Source of the DNA: Armigeres subalbatus
Taxonomy: Eukaryota; Arthropoda; Insecta; Diptera; Culicidae
Direction of reading: 5' to 3'
DNA length: 64,000 bases
Assembly (NCBI RefSeq): GCF_024139115.2
Contig: NC_085140.1
Location: forward strand, 426,211,781 to 426,275,780
In this document: positions 44,216 to 55,525 of the stretch, piece by piece
How positions within the stretch are numbered: position 1 is the first letter of the stretch
Layout: each line of letters opens with the position of its first letter
Program-made: the position numbers and the translations under genes
Notes under the pieces: model-generated
The model's database searches: none
What the model was told of the DNA's origin: nothing
What the model saw: only the letters and a program-made list of their open reading frames with translations

Positions 44216-45109
44216 GGACCAGAGCTATGTTAGGCGCTCCTTCCCGGATGTCAACTCACCATTTCGCAGCCCACAGACAAAACAGATAGATCAGAAAAAT
44301 TAGAAAAATAAAATTGGAAATAAAAAAATCCGACAGTTCGAAAAAAAATTGTTATCGGATGAATTTAAAAATTAGAAAAATATGAAAAATCATTAGAATA
44401 AAAAATAAAAAAAAAAAAAATCTAAAAAGAAACTCAAACAATAAAAAAATGTCTAAGACGAGTTAAATTACTTCATTTAATTCCACCAATTATTTTGATA
44501 TCGTATTTCACAGTTGTGGTCGAAATACGTATCTGTAAAGATATCGAAATAATTGGTGGAATTAAATAGAGTTACTTAACTCGTCTTAGACTGTTGAATA
44601 CATTCCACTAAAAAGAGCTTAAGATATTTTTCCAAAACAAATGGGAAAAACGAAAAAAATATAGAAAACAAAACTTGAAAATCAGAAAAATCACAAAAAA
44701 ATAATAAAAATATTAGGAAAATGAAAAATCAGAGAAAAAAACATATCAGGAAGATAAAAAAAATTTAAAATATCAAAACAACAAAAAAAAAAAGAAGAAA
44801 AATTAAATTAAGAAATAAGAACCAAAAAAGAAATCTGAAAAATTAAAAGAAAACTAGAAGAATTAAATAATATCTGAATAAAAATAAATGAAGCGTAAAA
44901 TTTAAAAAAAATTATAAAAAATCAGAGAAATTAAAAAAAAAATGGAAAAATTATAAAATTTAAAACGTGGTGGGATGGAATAGTAATGACCTCGTCATAT
45001 GACAGGTAAAGACGTTCCACTTAATAATTATCATGAAACTTGAAGAAATTTCATGAATCATAAATTTGAAATTGGGTAATTGAAAAAGCAGTAAAATCAT
45101 TAGACCTTC
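44216..45109. other. A-rich low-complexity DNA with one fold-back element
   Basis: GAAAAATCAGAAAAAT-type sequence resembles 39.4-40.8 kb and 54.2-54.6 kb. Apart from the inverted repeat at 44451-44590, no feature or gene is visible. Confidence 0.5.
44451..44590. mobile_element. Fold-back element with GTCTAAGACGAGTTAA ends
   Basis: The left arm GTCTAAGACGAGTTAAATTA...TTTAATTCCACCAATTATTT pairs with the right arm AAATAATTGGTGGAATTAAA...TTAACTCGTCTTAGAC. The arms are about 55 bp around a short loop. It is non-coding. Confidence 0.75.
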
Positions 45110-45796
45110 TTAACCCTTCCGTTACCAACCCCCGTTTGAAAACGAAAATAAAAATTCTTTTAGCTGTAACTGTTTTGTCTTTTGACATTTTTTTCGCAAC
45201 TTTTACCAAAAGAAGCGGAATTTATTCAAGTTTCAGATGCTCTATGAATTTTTAGGACTGGCCACTTGATACCGGAGTTATTCCGGATTTAAAATGGGTG
45301 TTAGCTTTTTGCCATATGCCAGAACGCATATTTCGGAAATGATTATTTTAGATATTTTGAAGAGAAACGACACATAAACTATACCAAATTTGATCAGGAA
45401 TTTGATCGTTTCGAAATATGGCCTGAATTCCGGAATCCAGACGTTCCGCCGGAACCTGTTACGGGGCCACTTTGCGGAAATAGGCGAATACCATCATGCA
45501 ACCCATCAAACTTCATGATTTCAAAAGCTATGCCATTCTATGGTAGTTTTGTACTTCCTGGACCGTATTTGAACCGATTGGAACCGGTAAGCGCTTTAAT
45601 CCAGACAAACAGACATAACACATTGAACATTCACTCATCAAATTCATCTTCGTACAAATATGAACGATATCTGTTGTTTTCACTTAGTTGGGCAAATCAC
45701 GAATAAGATGGCGCTACTGAGCAAACGTCCAACTCGAGCAAATCCGATGCGTGCACCACTTGTAACCGATTGGCCAACTAATAATTATTTAATACT

Positions 45797-46031
45797 AGTC
45801 GACCCGGCAGACGTCGTCCTGCGTAGTAGGCGAAAATGCCCATGTGAAATTTCCATACGAATCCTAATTTTAGTTTTTCTTTATTTGCACAACTTTACGC
45901 GTAATTTTCGCATGAGGAAATATCATATAAACCCGTCGGAAACGGTATCGAACATATCTGCTGAAGAAATGAAGAAAATCCATCCAGCCGTTTTCGAGTT
46001 ATGCGGATACGAACACAGACCATTTCATTTT
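45797..46031 (+). repeat. Dispersed ~240-bp repeat, complete copy
   Basis: The copy runs from CTAGTCGACCCGGCAGACG to ATGCGGATACGAACACAGACC then ATTTCATTTT. It is closely related to 46475-46735 and 24047-24283. A TIR element begins immediately after it. Confidence 0.8.
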
Positions 46032-46034
46032 TGC

Positions 46035-46440
46035 CTTTCTCGTACAACAAAGTTGTACCGAAAGGCTATCATTTCACTCCGAAAACGAACTTTTTATAGA
46101 AGCTTCTGAGACCCACAGTATAATATACCAATCGACTCAGCTCGACGAGCTGAGCACATGTCTGTCTGTCCGTGTGTATGTATGTGTGTGTGTATGTGTG
46201 TGCGTATGTGTGTGCACAAAAGCTATAAAAAACATTAGACAACTTTTCGTACAGTAATCCTTAACCGATTTTCTCGCAACAAGTTTTATTCGACAGGGGA
46301 CAAAGTCTCGTTGATCACTATTGAATTTTATAACGATCGGTCATTGGGTTTAAAAGTTATGAAGAAAATTGTACATCGGACCATATAAACCCCATATAAG
46401 GTTGGTGCCTTAACTAAATGCGAGAAAGGTACCACCAACG
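46035..46440. mobile_element. Element with CCTTTCTCG/CGAGAAAGG ends and (TG)n tract
   Basis: It begins TGCCTTTCTCGTACAACAAA and ends TGCGAGAAAGGTACC, forming short inverted ends. An internal TGTGTGTATGTGTGTGCG microsatellite lies at about 46160-46213. It is non-coding and lies between two copies of the dispersed repeat. Confidence 0.5.
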
Positions 46441-46474
46441 CTAGGTGGATTAATCTGGGTTTTTATATATAAGA

Positions 46475-46735
46475 CTAGTCGACCCGGCAGACGTTGTCCT
46501 GCATAGTAGGCGAGAATGTGCATTTCGAACTGCCCATGCAAAGTTCGCATAGGAATCATATTTTTAGTTTTCACGGTTTGCTCAACTTCACTTGTAATTT
46601 TCCTATTAGGAAATATCATATAAACCCGTCGGAAACTATAACGAATGTTTCTGCTGAAGAAATGAAAAAAATCCATCCAGCCGTTTTCGAGTTATGCGGA
46701 TACGAACACAGACCATTTCATTTTTATATATAAGA
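46475..46735 (+). repeat. Dispersed ~240-bp repeat, second complete copy
   Basis: CTAGTCGACCCGGCAGACGT opens the copy and ATGCGGATACGAACACAGACC with a TATATAAGAAGAAGATAG tail closes it. It differs from the 45797 copy by scattered substitutions and a small insertion (CATGCAAAGTTCGCATAGG). Confidence 0.8.
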
Positions 46736-47232
46736 AGAAGATAGATGGGCAGTAAATCAGTTAACTATTAGAATTTCATGAGTGTTATGTCTGTTTGTCT
46801 GTGGTTTTACCATGAACCGGTTCAATGGACAATTTTGGAAAATAAGCAAACCCCATCATGCGGCATACCAAACTTCATGATTTCAAAAATTATGGCATTC
46901 TATGGTAATTTTGTACTTCCTGGACCGTATTTGGACCGATTGGAACCGGTAAACTGATTTACCGAGTACCGGTTCAAGGGTCAATTTTGGGAAATAAGCA
47001 AACTCAAACCCAATGAGCAAACTTCATGATTTCAAAAGTTATGGGTTCTTATGGTATTTTTCTGTTTCCTGGACTATACTTGAACCGATAGGAATCGATA
47101 ATAATTCAAGGATAAATTTTGGAAAATACGTAAATTCCATCATGCGGTATATCAAACTTCATGATTGGCATTTTTATGCTAGTTTTGTAAATCCTGGTCC
47201 ATATTTGAACCGATTGGAATTGGTTGACAGGT

Positions 47233-49046
47233 AAGGTGACCAGACGTCCCGCGTTTCGCGGGACAGTCTCGCATTTTCGCCATTTGTCCCGCGCTGAAAA
47301 GAGTCCCGCGAAATGTCCCGCGTTTCACTTATTTCAAGATAATGTCCCGCGAAATAAAGAAATATTTAATAAATAGCAGTAACTTAGTAAACGTTCTTCA
47401 AGAACTTGATTTTGAAAATTTATTATATTGATTAATGATTTTCGATTTACGTCACATACAAAGCATCGAGGCTTGTTTAGCTCTTCCTTACTCTGTTTCT
47501 TACTAATGATAATTTTATTTAAGATGTAAGAAATATAATTTGGACGCAGAAAAGAGGTTTCCCCAAGGGTTTCTCATATTGTCATCTCGTCATTTGTATC
47601 TTTCCGTCTCCCACAAAATTATAACTATGGTAGTGCAACGCCGAGCGTCAGCACAAGCACTCACTTAAAACATGTGTTTGTTGGTTTCCAATTTTATTTC
47701 GTCCTAAACTCTAGTAAGTTTGAGGAATTTTGACAAGCCTGCTTTGGTGTATTCTAGTGATCCTAGTCAAATCCTCATGGACACGAGAACGAAGAAAGAT
47801 GTTCAATTGGATACCTACTAAAAGAGCTATAATAAGTGAAATGGAAGATTTGAACGTGCTATTGTGAAATATTTTACTCAATCTGCAACAATAACGATGC
47901 TTTTAAAGTGAACAACTGAAATCATTTCAAAATTCACAGAAATAATAAATTTTCGACATTTTCGGCTATACAGTCTGCCTGCCAAATTTTTAAATTTTGT
48001 CCAACGTTTCGGCATCGGGTTCGATGTCTCCTTCAGGGAAAAAAAATGTTTGCTCTTTGTAATGGAACGCCTATCATACTTAACAAAAAGCGATCAATTT
48101 TTTTCTCCTGGAAGAAGACATCGAACCCGATGACGAAACGCTGGACAAAATTTAAAAATATGTTCTAATAAATCAGACTCCAACAATGCTCCTTTGGCTC
48201 AGATTCTGACAGTTCTCAATGCTCGATGATCTTTGAATGTAGGATCCCTCAAGGGCCCCGTACGCCTGTCACTGGCGAACAAAGCTCGTGTACTCTGCAT
48301 CGAAGTTTAGAACCGGTGCAGCGGTGTTAGGGCGCAATGGTTAATGCGATACTACATCGTTATATTGCTACATGATTGAGTGTTTTCTTTTGATAAAATT
48401 TCGAAAACAAAAGTGTGCATACAAGTTACTTCGCCATAACAAAAAGGTGGTAGAAAATTAACACTGTTGTTTACATTTTAGAACCAAACCCAGAAGTCGC
48501 ACATGTCGGGGTAGGGCTTCAGTGCTCCGTCTTCTCCCCCTGGGATCCCTAGCTCAACAATTTCAACTTACACCGTGTTCGTATGTTATTATTTCAATAA
48601 AAACTTCACTTGAAATCTGAGCAAGTTCGACGAATTTTAAGAAGCTCGGATCTTTTTTTGTTTCGAGCTTATGGACAAATTTATGATAAATCGTCTGTCA
48701 GTTTGCGGGGAATAATAAAAAAAAACTGAGTAAGATGTAGACATTTTAAGCTATTTTGAGCGCTCTGCCTAATTGCTTAAAACGAATAATATGATCACTT
48801 TGAATGTTAGCTAAATGAATCATGCAACCAATACAAATAAGTTTAACCATCAGTAACTCGCACCGCTGTAAAAAGTTGAACAGATTCATTCACAACAGAG
48901 GTAGGATTGTGTGATTGATCCAGGGTCAAGCGAGTCCCAGAGGGTTAATAAAATTTTAAAGTTTTGTCTTAAGCACATTTTTGAATAATAACAAGGATTT
49001 AAAAAAAATTGTCCCGCGCTGGCACAAAATATATCTGGTCACATTA
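47233..49046. mobile_element. 1.8-kb hAT-like non-autonomous element
   Basis: The ends AAGGTGACCAGACGTCCCGC and TCTGGTCACATTA share the inverted core GTGACCAGA. The flanks TGACAGGT (47225-47232) and TAACAGGT (49047-49054) form an 8-bp duplication with one mismatch. Subterminal GTCCCGCG repeats occur at both ends. There is no transposase-length ORF. An internal hairpin lies at about 47987-48160. Confidence 0.65.
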
Positions 49047-49232
49047 TAACAGGTGAAATTGGGCACTTGTTTAGAGGTCAATTTTGGGAAATAGGCACCG
49101 GAAATAGGAAATAAACACCGCATCCAGTTAGCCTTGCGTACAATACCGTCGCATTGCCAATCCAAAGATGGCGAGTTTGCTTCCCGGTCGATGCTTCTCG
49201 GGAGATGTTTTCGGGTGGAGAATATTATTGAC

Positions 49233-49493
49233 ACCCTGGGCACAGACAAACAGACATAACACTCGTGAAATTTTCACCATTCACTGATTTACTGATCAAT
49301 TTAAATAATCATTAGTTAGCCAATCACTCACTCGTGGCGCGCGCATCGGATTCGCTCAAGTTTGACGTTTGCTCACTACCGCCATCTGGTTCGTGATTTA
49401 CCCAACTTAGTGAAAGCAACAGATGTCGTTAGTGTTTGTACGACGATGAATTTGATGAAGGAATGTTCAATGTGTTATGTCTGTGCCCTGGGT
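49233..49493. mobile_element. MITE with ACCCTGGGCACAGAC ends
   Basis: The inverted ends ACCCTGGGCACAGAC / GTCTGTGCCCTGGGT enclose the CAGACATAACAC motif at each side. It is 261 bp, non-coding, and the same family as the split copy at 45603-46801. Confidence 0.75.
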
Positions 49494-49512
49494 ATAATAG
49501 TATAATATACAG

Positions 49513-51894
49513 CAGCGGTTCTCAACCTGGGGTACATGTACCCCTGGGGGTACCTTCGCTGAACCCAGGGGGTACCTCGAACGAAATGCTTAATGGCGGA
49601 TGATTTACCATTTTAATCAAAACTTATTCATAAAGTTTTGACAATTTTGTATTTTATTTTTATTTTTAAACTTTGACTTGTACATAATATGCATGGCCTA
49701 TTGAATCCTGACCTCCACAACCAGTACAATGGATGAAGGGTTGAGAGACAAAAACATCAAAAGGGCAAAACCTCGAATGAACAAATTTTAAAAATCTTCT
49801 ATGAAATCTACCAGGCTAAAACAGAATGTAATCTAATGTATAAAGTCTACAAATTTGAAAGCCTCCACTTGGGAGACATGAAAACTTTTTTCCGAAAAGC
49901 TCAGTTGCTTCGTTGCAAGAGAATTGGAAGAATCCTTCTACGCTTCTCGGAAGCCTCCTTCCAAGCAGCTCGGAAGCCTCCTTTCAAGTGACCCGGAAGC
50001 CTCATTTTAAGAGGTTCGAAAACTTTCTTTTAAGAGGCCCGGAAGCCAAGCTTTTTTCTATAATTTTTGTTTCTGCTTTTTCTTTCAAAAGGCTCGATGC
50101 CTTCTTTCAAAAGGCTCGAAGCCTTCCGGAATCCTTCCATAAAATGGCTCGTAAGGTCTTTCAAGAGGCCCGGAAGCCTTCTTTCAAGAGGCTCGGAAGC
50201 CTCCTTTCAAGAGGCTCAGAAGCCTCCTTTTAAGAGGCGCGGAAGCCACTTTTCAAGAGGCTCGGAAGCCTCCTTTCAAGAGGCTCGGAAGCTTCCTTTC
50301 AAGAGGCTCGGAAGCCTCCTTTCAAGAGGCTCGGAAGCCTCCTTTCAAGAGGCTCGGAAGCCTCCTTTCAAGAGGCTCGGAAGCCTCCTTTCAAGAGGCC
50401 TCAGAAGCCTCCTTCAAGAGGCCTGGAAGCCTCCTTTAAGAGGCTCGGAAGCCTCCTTTCAAGAGGCCTGGAAGCCTCATTTCAAGAGGCTCGGAAGCCT
50501 TCTTTCAAGAGGCTCAAGCCTCCTTTCAAGAGGCTTGGCAGTCTCTTTTCAAGAAGCTGGGACGCCTCTTTTCAAAAGGCTTGGAAGCCTCCTTTTAAGA
50601 GGCTCTGGAGCCTCCTTTCAAGAGGCTCAAAGCCTCCTTGCAAGAGGCTCAGCCTCCTTTCAAGAGGCTCAGAAGCCTCCTTTCAAGAGGCTCAGCCTCC
50701 TTCAAGAGGCCTGGAAGCCTCCTTTCAAGAGGCTCAGAAGCCTCCTTTCAAGAGGCCTGGAAGCCTCCTTTCAAGAGGCCTGGAAGCCTCCTTTCAAGAG
50801 GCTCAGAAGCCTCCTTCAAGAGGCCTGGAAGCCTCCTTTCAAGAGGCTCAGAGCCTCCCTTTCAAGAGGCTCAGGAAGCCTCCTTTCAAGAGGCCTGGAA
50901 GCCTCCTTCAAGAGGCCCAGAAGCCTCCTTTCAAGAGGCTCAGGCCTCCTTTCAAGAGGCCTGGAAGCCTCCTTTCAAGAGGCCTGGAAGCCTCCTTCAA
51001 GAGGCCTGGAAGCCTCCTTTCAAGAGGCTCAGAAGCCTCCTTTCAAGAGGCTCAAGCCTCCTTTCAAGAGGCCTCAAGCCTCCTTTCAAGAGGCTCAGAA
51101 GCCTCCTTTCAAGAGGCTCAGAAGCCTCCTTTCAAGAGGCTCAGAGCCTCCTTTCAAGAGGCCTGGAAGCCTCCTTCAAGAGGCCTGAAGCCTCCTTTCA
51201 AGAGGCCTCAAGGCCTCCTTTCAAGAGGCTCGGAAGCCTCCTTTCAAGACGCTCGGAAGCCTCCTTTCAAGAGGCTCGGAAGCCTCCTTTCAAGAGGCTC
51301 GGAAGCCTTCTTTCACGAGGCACGGAAGCCTCCTCTCAAGAGGCTCGGAAACCTCCTTTCAAGAGACTCGGAAGCCTCCTTTCAAGAGGCTCAGAAGCTT
51401 CCTTTCCAGAGCCTCCTTTCAAAAGGCTCGGAAGCCATATTTCAAGAGGCTCGGAAGCCTTTTTTCAAAAGGCTCGGAAGCCTCCTTTTGAGAGGCTCGG
51501 AAGCCTCCTTTTGAGAGGTCGGAAGCCTCCTTTTGAGAGGCTCGGAAGCCTCCTTTCAAGAGGCTCGGAAGCCCCTTCTTTCAAGAGGCTCGTAAGCCTC
51601 CTTTTAAGAGGCTCGGAAGCCACCTTTCAAGAGGCTCGGAAGCCTTCAATAGTCAAAACAGTCCCTACAGTGAGTCCCTCGATGTAAGAACTTAATTTTA
51701 ATTGGGAAGATTAAAAAATGAAAATTTCAGAAAAGTTTATGGAGAGCCATATATTTCGTTAGTTTTCAGGTCTATTTTTCATATACTTGAAGAGTAACGA
51801 TTATTTTTATTTACAGCAAAAAATCATAGGGGGTACCTCAATTAATGCAAAAGTTCGAAGGGGTACCTCTCAAGAAAAAGGTTGAGAACCGCTG
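49513..51894. mobile_element. 2.4-kb hAT-type element carrying a minisatellite
   Basis: The ends CAGCGGTTCTCAACCT and AGGTTGAGAACCGCTG (allowing one mismatch) are inverted and typical of hAT elements. ATATACAG flanks both sides (49505-49512 and 51895-51902). GGGGTACCT motifs recur near both ends. The interior 49910-51650 is a tandem repeat, not a transposase gene, so the element is non-autonomous. Confidence 0.9.
49910..51650. repeat. Minisatellite, ~21-bp unit GAAGCCTCCTTTCAAGAGGCTCG
   Basis: About 80 units of GGAAGCCTCCTTTCAAGAGG (20-23 bp) are arranged head to tail, more homogeneous in the centre than at the edges. Each unit is itself partly palindromic (GCCTC...GAGGC). Two long frames here (373 and 349 codons) are only the repeat read through; unit length changes between 17 and 23 bp shift the frame, as expected of non-coding DNA. 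Confidence 0.95.
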
Positions 51895-51902
51895 ATATAC
51901 AG

Positions 51903-52582
51903 TATAATTGTATCAAAAAATGCATACTCAGGCAGTTATAAAGCAGAATCGCCATCTTCGACCAGAGGTCGCACAGAATGAATACTTAACACCTAGCATG
52001 AGACAACGGACAGGACATTTATACAACACACATTTAAACGAAAGTTTCCTCCTGACCAAGGCAGGAATGGAACCCATACTACACAGCAAATGCGTCTAGA
52101 CGATTGACGTCGCCAACCGCACGGCCAAGAAGCTCACAATTGATGGGTATACAACAATTTTCAATAATTAATTTGTACCAGCCAGTCTAGGTAACAGTGA
52201 CTTTCATTCACTGCCCGATCCCCAGAAAAGAGGTACGGCAAAGACGAACGCTTCGATAATTTAATTATTCTCAAATGGCCCTCGCACACTTCAACACCTG
52301 TCAAAAAAATTTCACACTTGTCGCAGCCTAGCGATAACATTCGGATTCCGTTTCTTTCCTATCTGCTTTCGCACACACGCTGCTCCCTTCCTCTATACGA
52401 GCAGTATCGAGACCGATATGCCAATAAAATTAAATTTCAATGAATAATTGCAGTAATGGTCATAGAATACTAAGTTGAAAAGCGAGCCAAGATCCAGCTA
52501 GAATGTGGAGTTATTGAAAATGAAGAGGAAAATCATGTGTCATACCAAACATCATGTTTTCGAAAGATATTGCATTATATGA
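51903..52582. other. Unassigned DNA inside the TTAA structure
   Basis: No gene or repeat boundary is recognised. CTTCCTCTATACGAGCAG and other unique-looking sequence suggests remnants of another insertion. Confidence 0.3.
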
Positions 52583-52835
52583 TTCACTAGCGGACCCGAC
52601 GAACTTTGTTTCGCCTAAAATAATTTATTTTCTGCTTAGTTATTAAAAATTTATGTTTCATTTCTATGGGAGGCCCCCTTTCCAAAGGAGGGAGGGGTCT
52701 CGAACCATCTTAAGAACCTTCTCCGGCCCAAAAACCTCTGCATACAAATTTTCACGCCGATCGGTTCAGTAGTTTCGGAGTCTATAAGGTTCAGACAGAC
52801 AGAAATTCATTTTTATGTATATAGAAGAAAAGAGA
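52583..52835 (+). repeat. Dispersed repeat variant (CTAGCGGACCCGACGAAC)
   Basis: It starts CACTAGCGGACCCGACGAAC then TTTGTTTCGCC, ends TCAGACAGACAGAAATTCAT with a TTTATGTATATAGAAG tail, and includes CACGCCGATCGGTTCAGTAG. Its layout is the same as the GTCGACCCGGCAGACG repeats, but the sequence is divergent, so it is a related subfamily. Confidence 0.6.
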
Positions 52836-53722
52836 TTTGTATTTTCTGGGTAACATTGTTTTTTCATTCGACCAGTACCAGTACCAGTACAAACATTCCA
52901 AGGTTCAAATATTGCCCATGGAGTGAAAAACTATCCGTCTACCGGTCCAATCGGTTCAAATGCGATCCAGGAAGTACGAAACTACCATAGAATGGCATAG
53001 CTTTTGAAATCATGAAGTTGGATACGCCCCATGATAGGGTTGCTTATTTCCCAAAATTGTCCCTTAAACCGGTACTCGGTAAATCAGTTTACCGGTTCCA
53101 ATCGGTTCAAATACGGTCCAGGAAGTACAAAACTACCATAGAATGTCATAAATTTTGAAATCATGAAGTTTACTATGCCGCATGATGGGGTTTGAACCGA
53201 TGCATGGTAAAACCGTTTACCGGTTTCAATCGGTTCAAATACGGTCCAGGAAATATAAAACTACTATAGAATACCATCTCGCGTCGCGTTTTATTAGTGA
53301 GAATACCATAACTTTTGAAATCATGAAGTTTGATGGGTCGCATGATGGTATTCGCCTATTTCCGTAAAGTGACACCGTCCGGCGGAACGTCCAGATTCCG
53401 GAATACAGGCCATATTTCGGACCGATCATATTCTTGATCAAATTTGGTGTAGTTTATGCGTCGTTTCTATTCAGAATATCTAAAATAATCATTTCCGAAG
53501 TATGCGTTCTGGCATATGACCAGAAGCTAACACCCATTTTAAATCCGGAATAACTCCGGTATCAAGTGGCCAGTCCTAAAAATTTATAGAGCACCTGAAA
53601 CTCGATAAATTCCGCTTCTTTTGGTGAAAGTTGCGAAAAAAAATGTCAAAAGACAAAAAAGTTACAGCCACAAAGATTTTTATTTTCGTTTTCAAAAGGG
53701 GGGTTGGTAACGGAAGGGTTAA

Positions 53723-54195
53723 CCGTGCAGTAAGATGTGCAAGTCCATGCTGAAAGTGGCTGGGTTTGATTTCCGGTCCGGTCTAGGAAATTGTTTCGAC
53801 TTCCCTGGGCGTAACAGTATCATCATGTTAGCCTCATGATAAACGAATACAGTAATATCCCGATTTTATCACCTGGGAAATGTAAAAAAATGAAAAAAAA
53901 AATATTTTCAAGTTTTTAATTCATTTCGCAAATATGAACCAGTTTGTGCCTTGGAAAGGTGAAATTCGTGAACGGTTCCCCCTTTTTGTCGAAAAGGTCC
54001 AAAAATCCTTGACATGTACTTAGTAATGATTTATAATAAACCACAGGCGGTGAAATTTATCTCATAAAATCGAAGGTAGACAAAATCATGGAGTGACAAA
54101 ATCGGGTTGACGCTGTACACTTTGCTTACCAACTTTGCAGTTAATAACTGAGAAAGTGCTTAATGAACATCAAGCTGCAAGGTGGCAATGTTCCA
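53723..54195 (+). mobile_element. Decayed Feilai SINE with a nested MITE
   Basis: The head CCGTGCAGTAAGATGTG and body GTTTCGACTTCCCTGGGCGT, TTAGCCTCATGATAAACGAA match Feilai. After an insertion at 53859-54106 the body resumes with TTTGCAGTTAATAACTGAG and AGCTGCAAGGTGGC. The B box is degenerate (GGTTTGATTTCC), so transcription is unlikely. Confidence 0.7.
53859..54106. mobile_element. MITE with CCCGATTTTATCAC ends
   Basis: CCCGATTTTATCAC on the left and GTGACAAAATCGGG on the right are inverted ends. The interior is AT-rich and non-coding. It interrupts the Feilai body. Confidence 0.65.
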
Positions 54196-55358
54196 AGAGA
54201 GTTCCAGAAAAAAAACAAAAAAATAAAAAAAATAATCAAAATAAGTAAATCAGAAATCAAAAATTGAAAAGAAATCAAATATTTAAAAAAATTAGACATA
54301 TCAGAAAAACCTCCTTTTTATCTACTTCTTCATTGGCATAAAAATGTGCAAATTTAGTTAAATTTAAAAATTGAAGAAAATAAAGAAACATCGGAAGAAA
54401 TAAAAAAATATGAAAGCAGGAAAATCAGTCAAATCAGAGAAATAAGAAAATACGAACCGATAAGAAAATTAAGAAAATCAAAAGAATTGGAAATATGAAA
54501 AATCTAAAAAAATAAAAATATTTAAAAAATTAAAAAAACAACGGAGAAATTAGAGAAATTGAAAATAATTAAAAAATAGAAAAAATAGATAAATCAGAAA
54601 ATTCAAAGAATTTAGAATTGAGAAAATTATTAAAAATATCAAAAATATTCACAATCAGAAATTAGAAATCCATGGTTCCAAGTCCAAAATCTGCATTAAA
54701 AGGTTCCAAGTTAAAAGTTTTCCTAGCCCAAGTTCCAAGTCCGAAGTTCCAAGCTTTAAATCCCAAGCCCTGAGTCTCAAATTCCAAGTTCCAAGTTTCA
54801 AGACCCAAGTTACAAGTTCCATGCCTCGAGTCCCAATACAAATACTCAAAGTTTCACATCCCAAGTCAAAAGTCTAAAGTGACAAGCCCCAATTCCCAAG
54901 CTCTAATCCATATTTCAAGTTTTAAGTTCCAAAAACCAGACTCTAAACCCTAAATCTTATATAACAAGCCATAATATCCAAGTTCTAAGTTACATGTCCC
55001 AAGTCCCAAGCTTCAAGTTTAAACTCAAAAGTCCTTGCTTCTAAATTTTAACACACAAGTCAGAGGGTCGTTAAACAGATGCCAGATGTAAAACTTAGAT
55101 TACAGAAAAAATAAACAAATATCAAAACGAAATTGGCATTGAAATCTCATAGTGATTAAGTGTATATGAATTAGATTTCTTTTGATAGTTTGTCCATTCC
55201 AAGCATTGGGAACAGAATGATTCAATTTTTAGTGAATTAGGAAGAAATCTCTGTTTGAAATCCAGAAAGATTTCATCGATTCTACGATTTGTTTGAACTA
55301 ATATTTTGTCTTTCTTTCACAGTATTCATCAGTGCCACGTATACAAATATTCGTTATA
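54196..55358. repeat. A-rich low complexity grading into AAGTTCCAAGTCC repeats
   Basis: At 54196-54655 the DNA is AAATCAGAAAAT-like. At 54660-55060 it becomes a diverged tandem repeat of about 7 bp around AAGTTCC/AAGTCCC (CCAAGTTCCAAGTTTCAAG). No gene is seen. The last 300 bp is the presumptive 3' flank of the minus-strand Nimrod-type gene. Confidence 0.6.
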
Positions 55359-55364
55359 TTTATT
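55359..55364 (-). terminator. Candidate poly(A) signal of the second Nimrod-type gene
   Basis: The minus strand reads AATAAA here, about 162 nt downstream of the stop codon at 55526-55528. Another AATAAA-like site is at about 55392 on the minus strand, so the exact site is uncertain. Confidence 0.45.
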
Positions 55365-55525
55365 CAATGGTTTCGTTTTCGCTTATTAAAATAAATAAAC
55401 AACAGTACGCATTCGTTGTTGTAATCTAGACTTGCCTCCAACGTTATTCTATGTACAATTACTCTGATGACATCCATCAAATCAGGCACTCGATCCCCAA
55501 TCATTCAATAATCTCTTGACGATCA

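Larger units (their letters stand above)
45603..46801. mobile_element. CAGACAAACAGACATAACAC MITE, split by insertions
   Basis: The left end CAGACAAACAGACATAACAC and the right end GTGTTATGTCTGTTTGTCTG are inverted. Its left part (45603-45795) matches the reverse of 49233-49493, and the remaining tail (GCAGTAAATCAG... at 46755-46801) continues that match. The 0.96 kb in between consists of two dispersed-repeat copies and a TG-rich TIR element. Confidence 0.65.
45114..53718. mobile_element. TTAA-flanked inverted structure (piggyBac-type ends), heavily invaded
   Basis: The left end CCCTTCCGTTACCAACCCCC and the right end GGGGGGTTGGTAACGGAAGGG are inverted, with TTAA at 45110-45113 and 53719-53722. 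Inverted homology continues for about 480 bp (CTGGCCACTTGATACCGGAG on the left, its inverse on the right). Units of about 140 bp (GGTCCAGGAAGTACAAAACT type) follow at 45500-45600 and 46810-47230 in one orientation and at 52930-53350 in the other. No transposase is present. It may be one giant fold-back element, or two related MITEs in opposite orientation. Confidence 0.6.

Noticed and set aside
50067..51687. Two long open frames (373 and 349 codons) rich in SFQEAWKPPFKRLGSLL
   Set aside because: They are read-through of a ~21-bp minisatellite inside a hAT-type element. Unit length varies so that the frame shifts freely, and no other protein feature exists.
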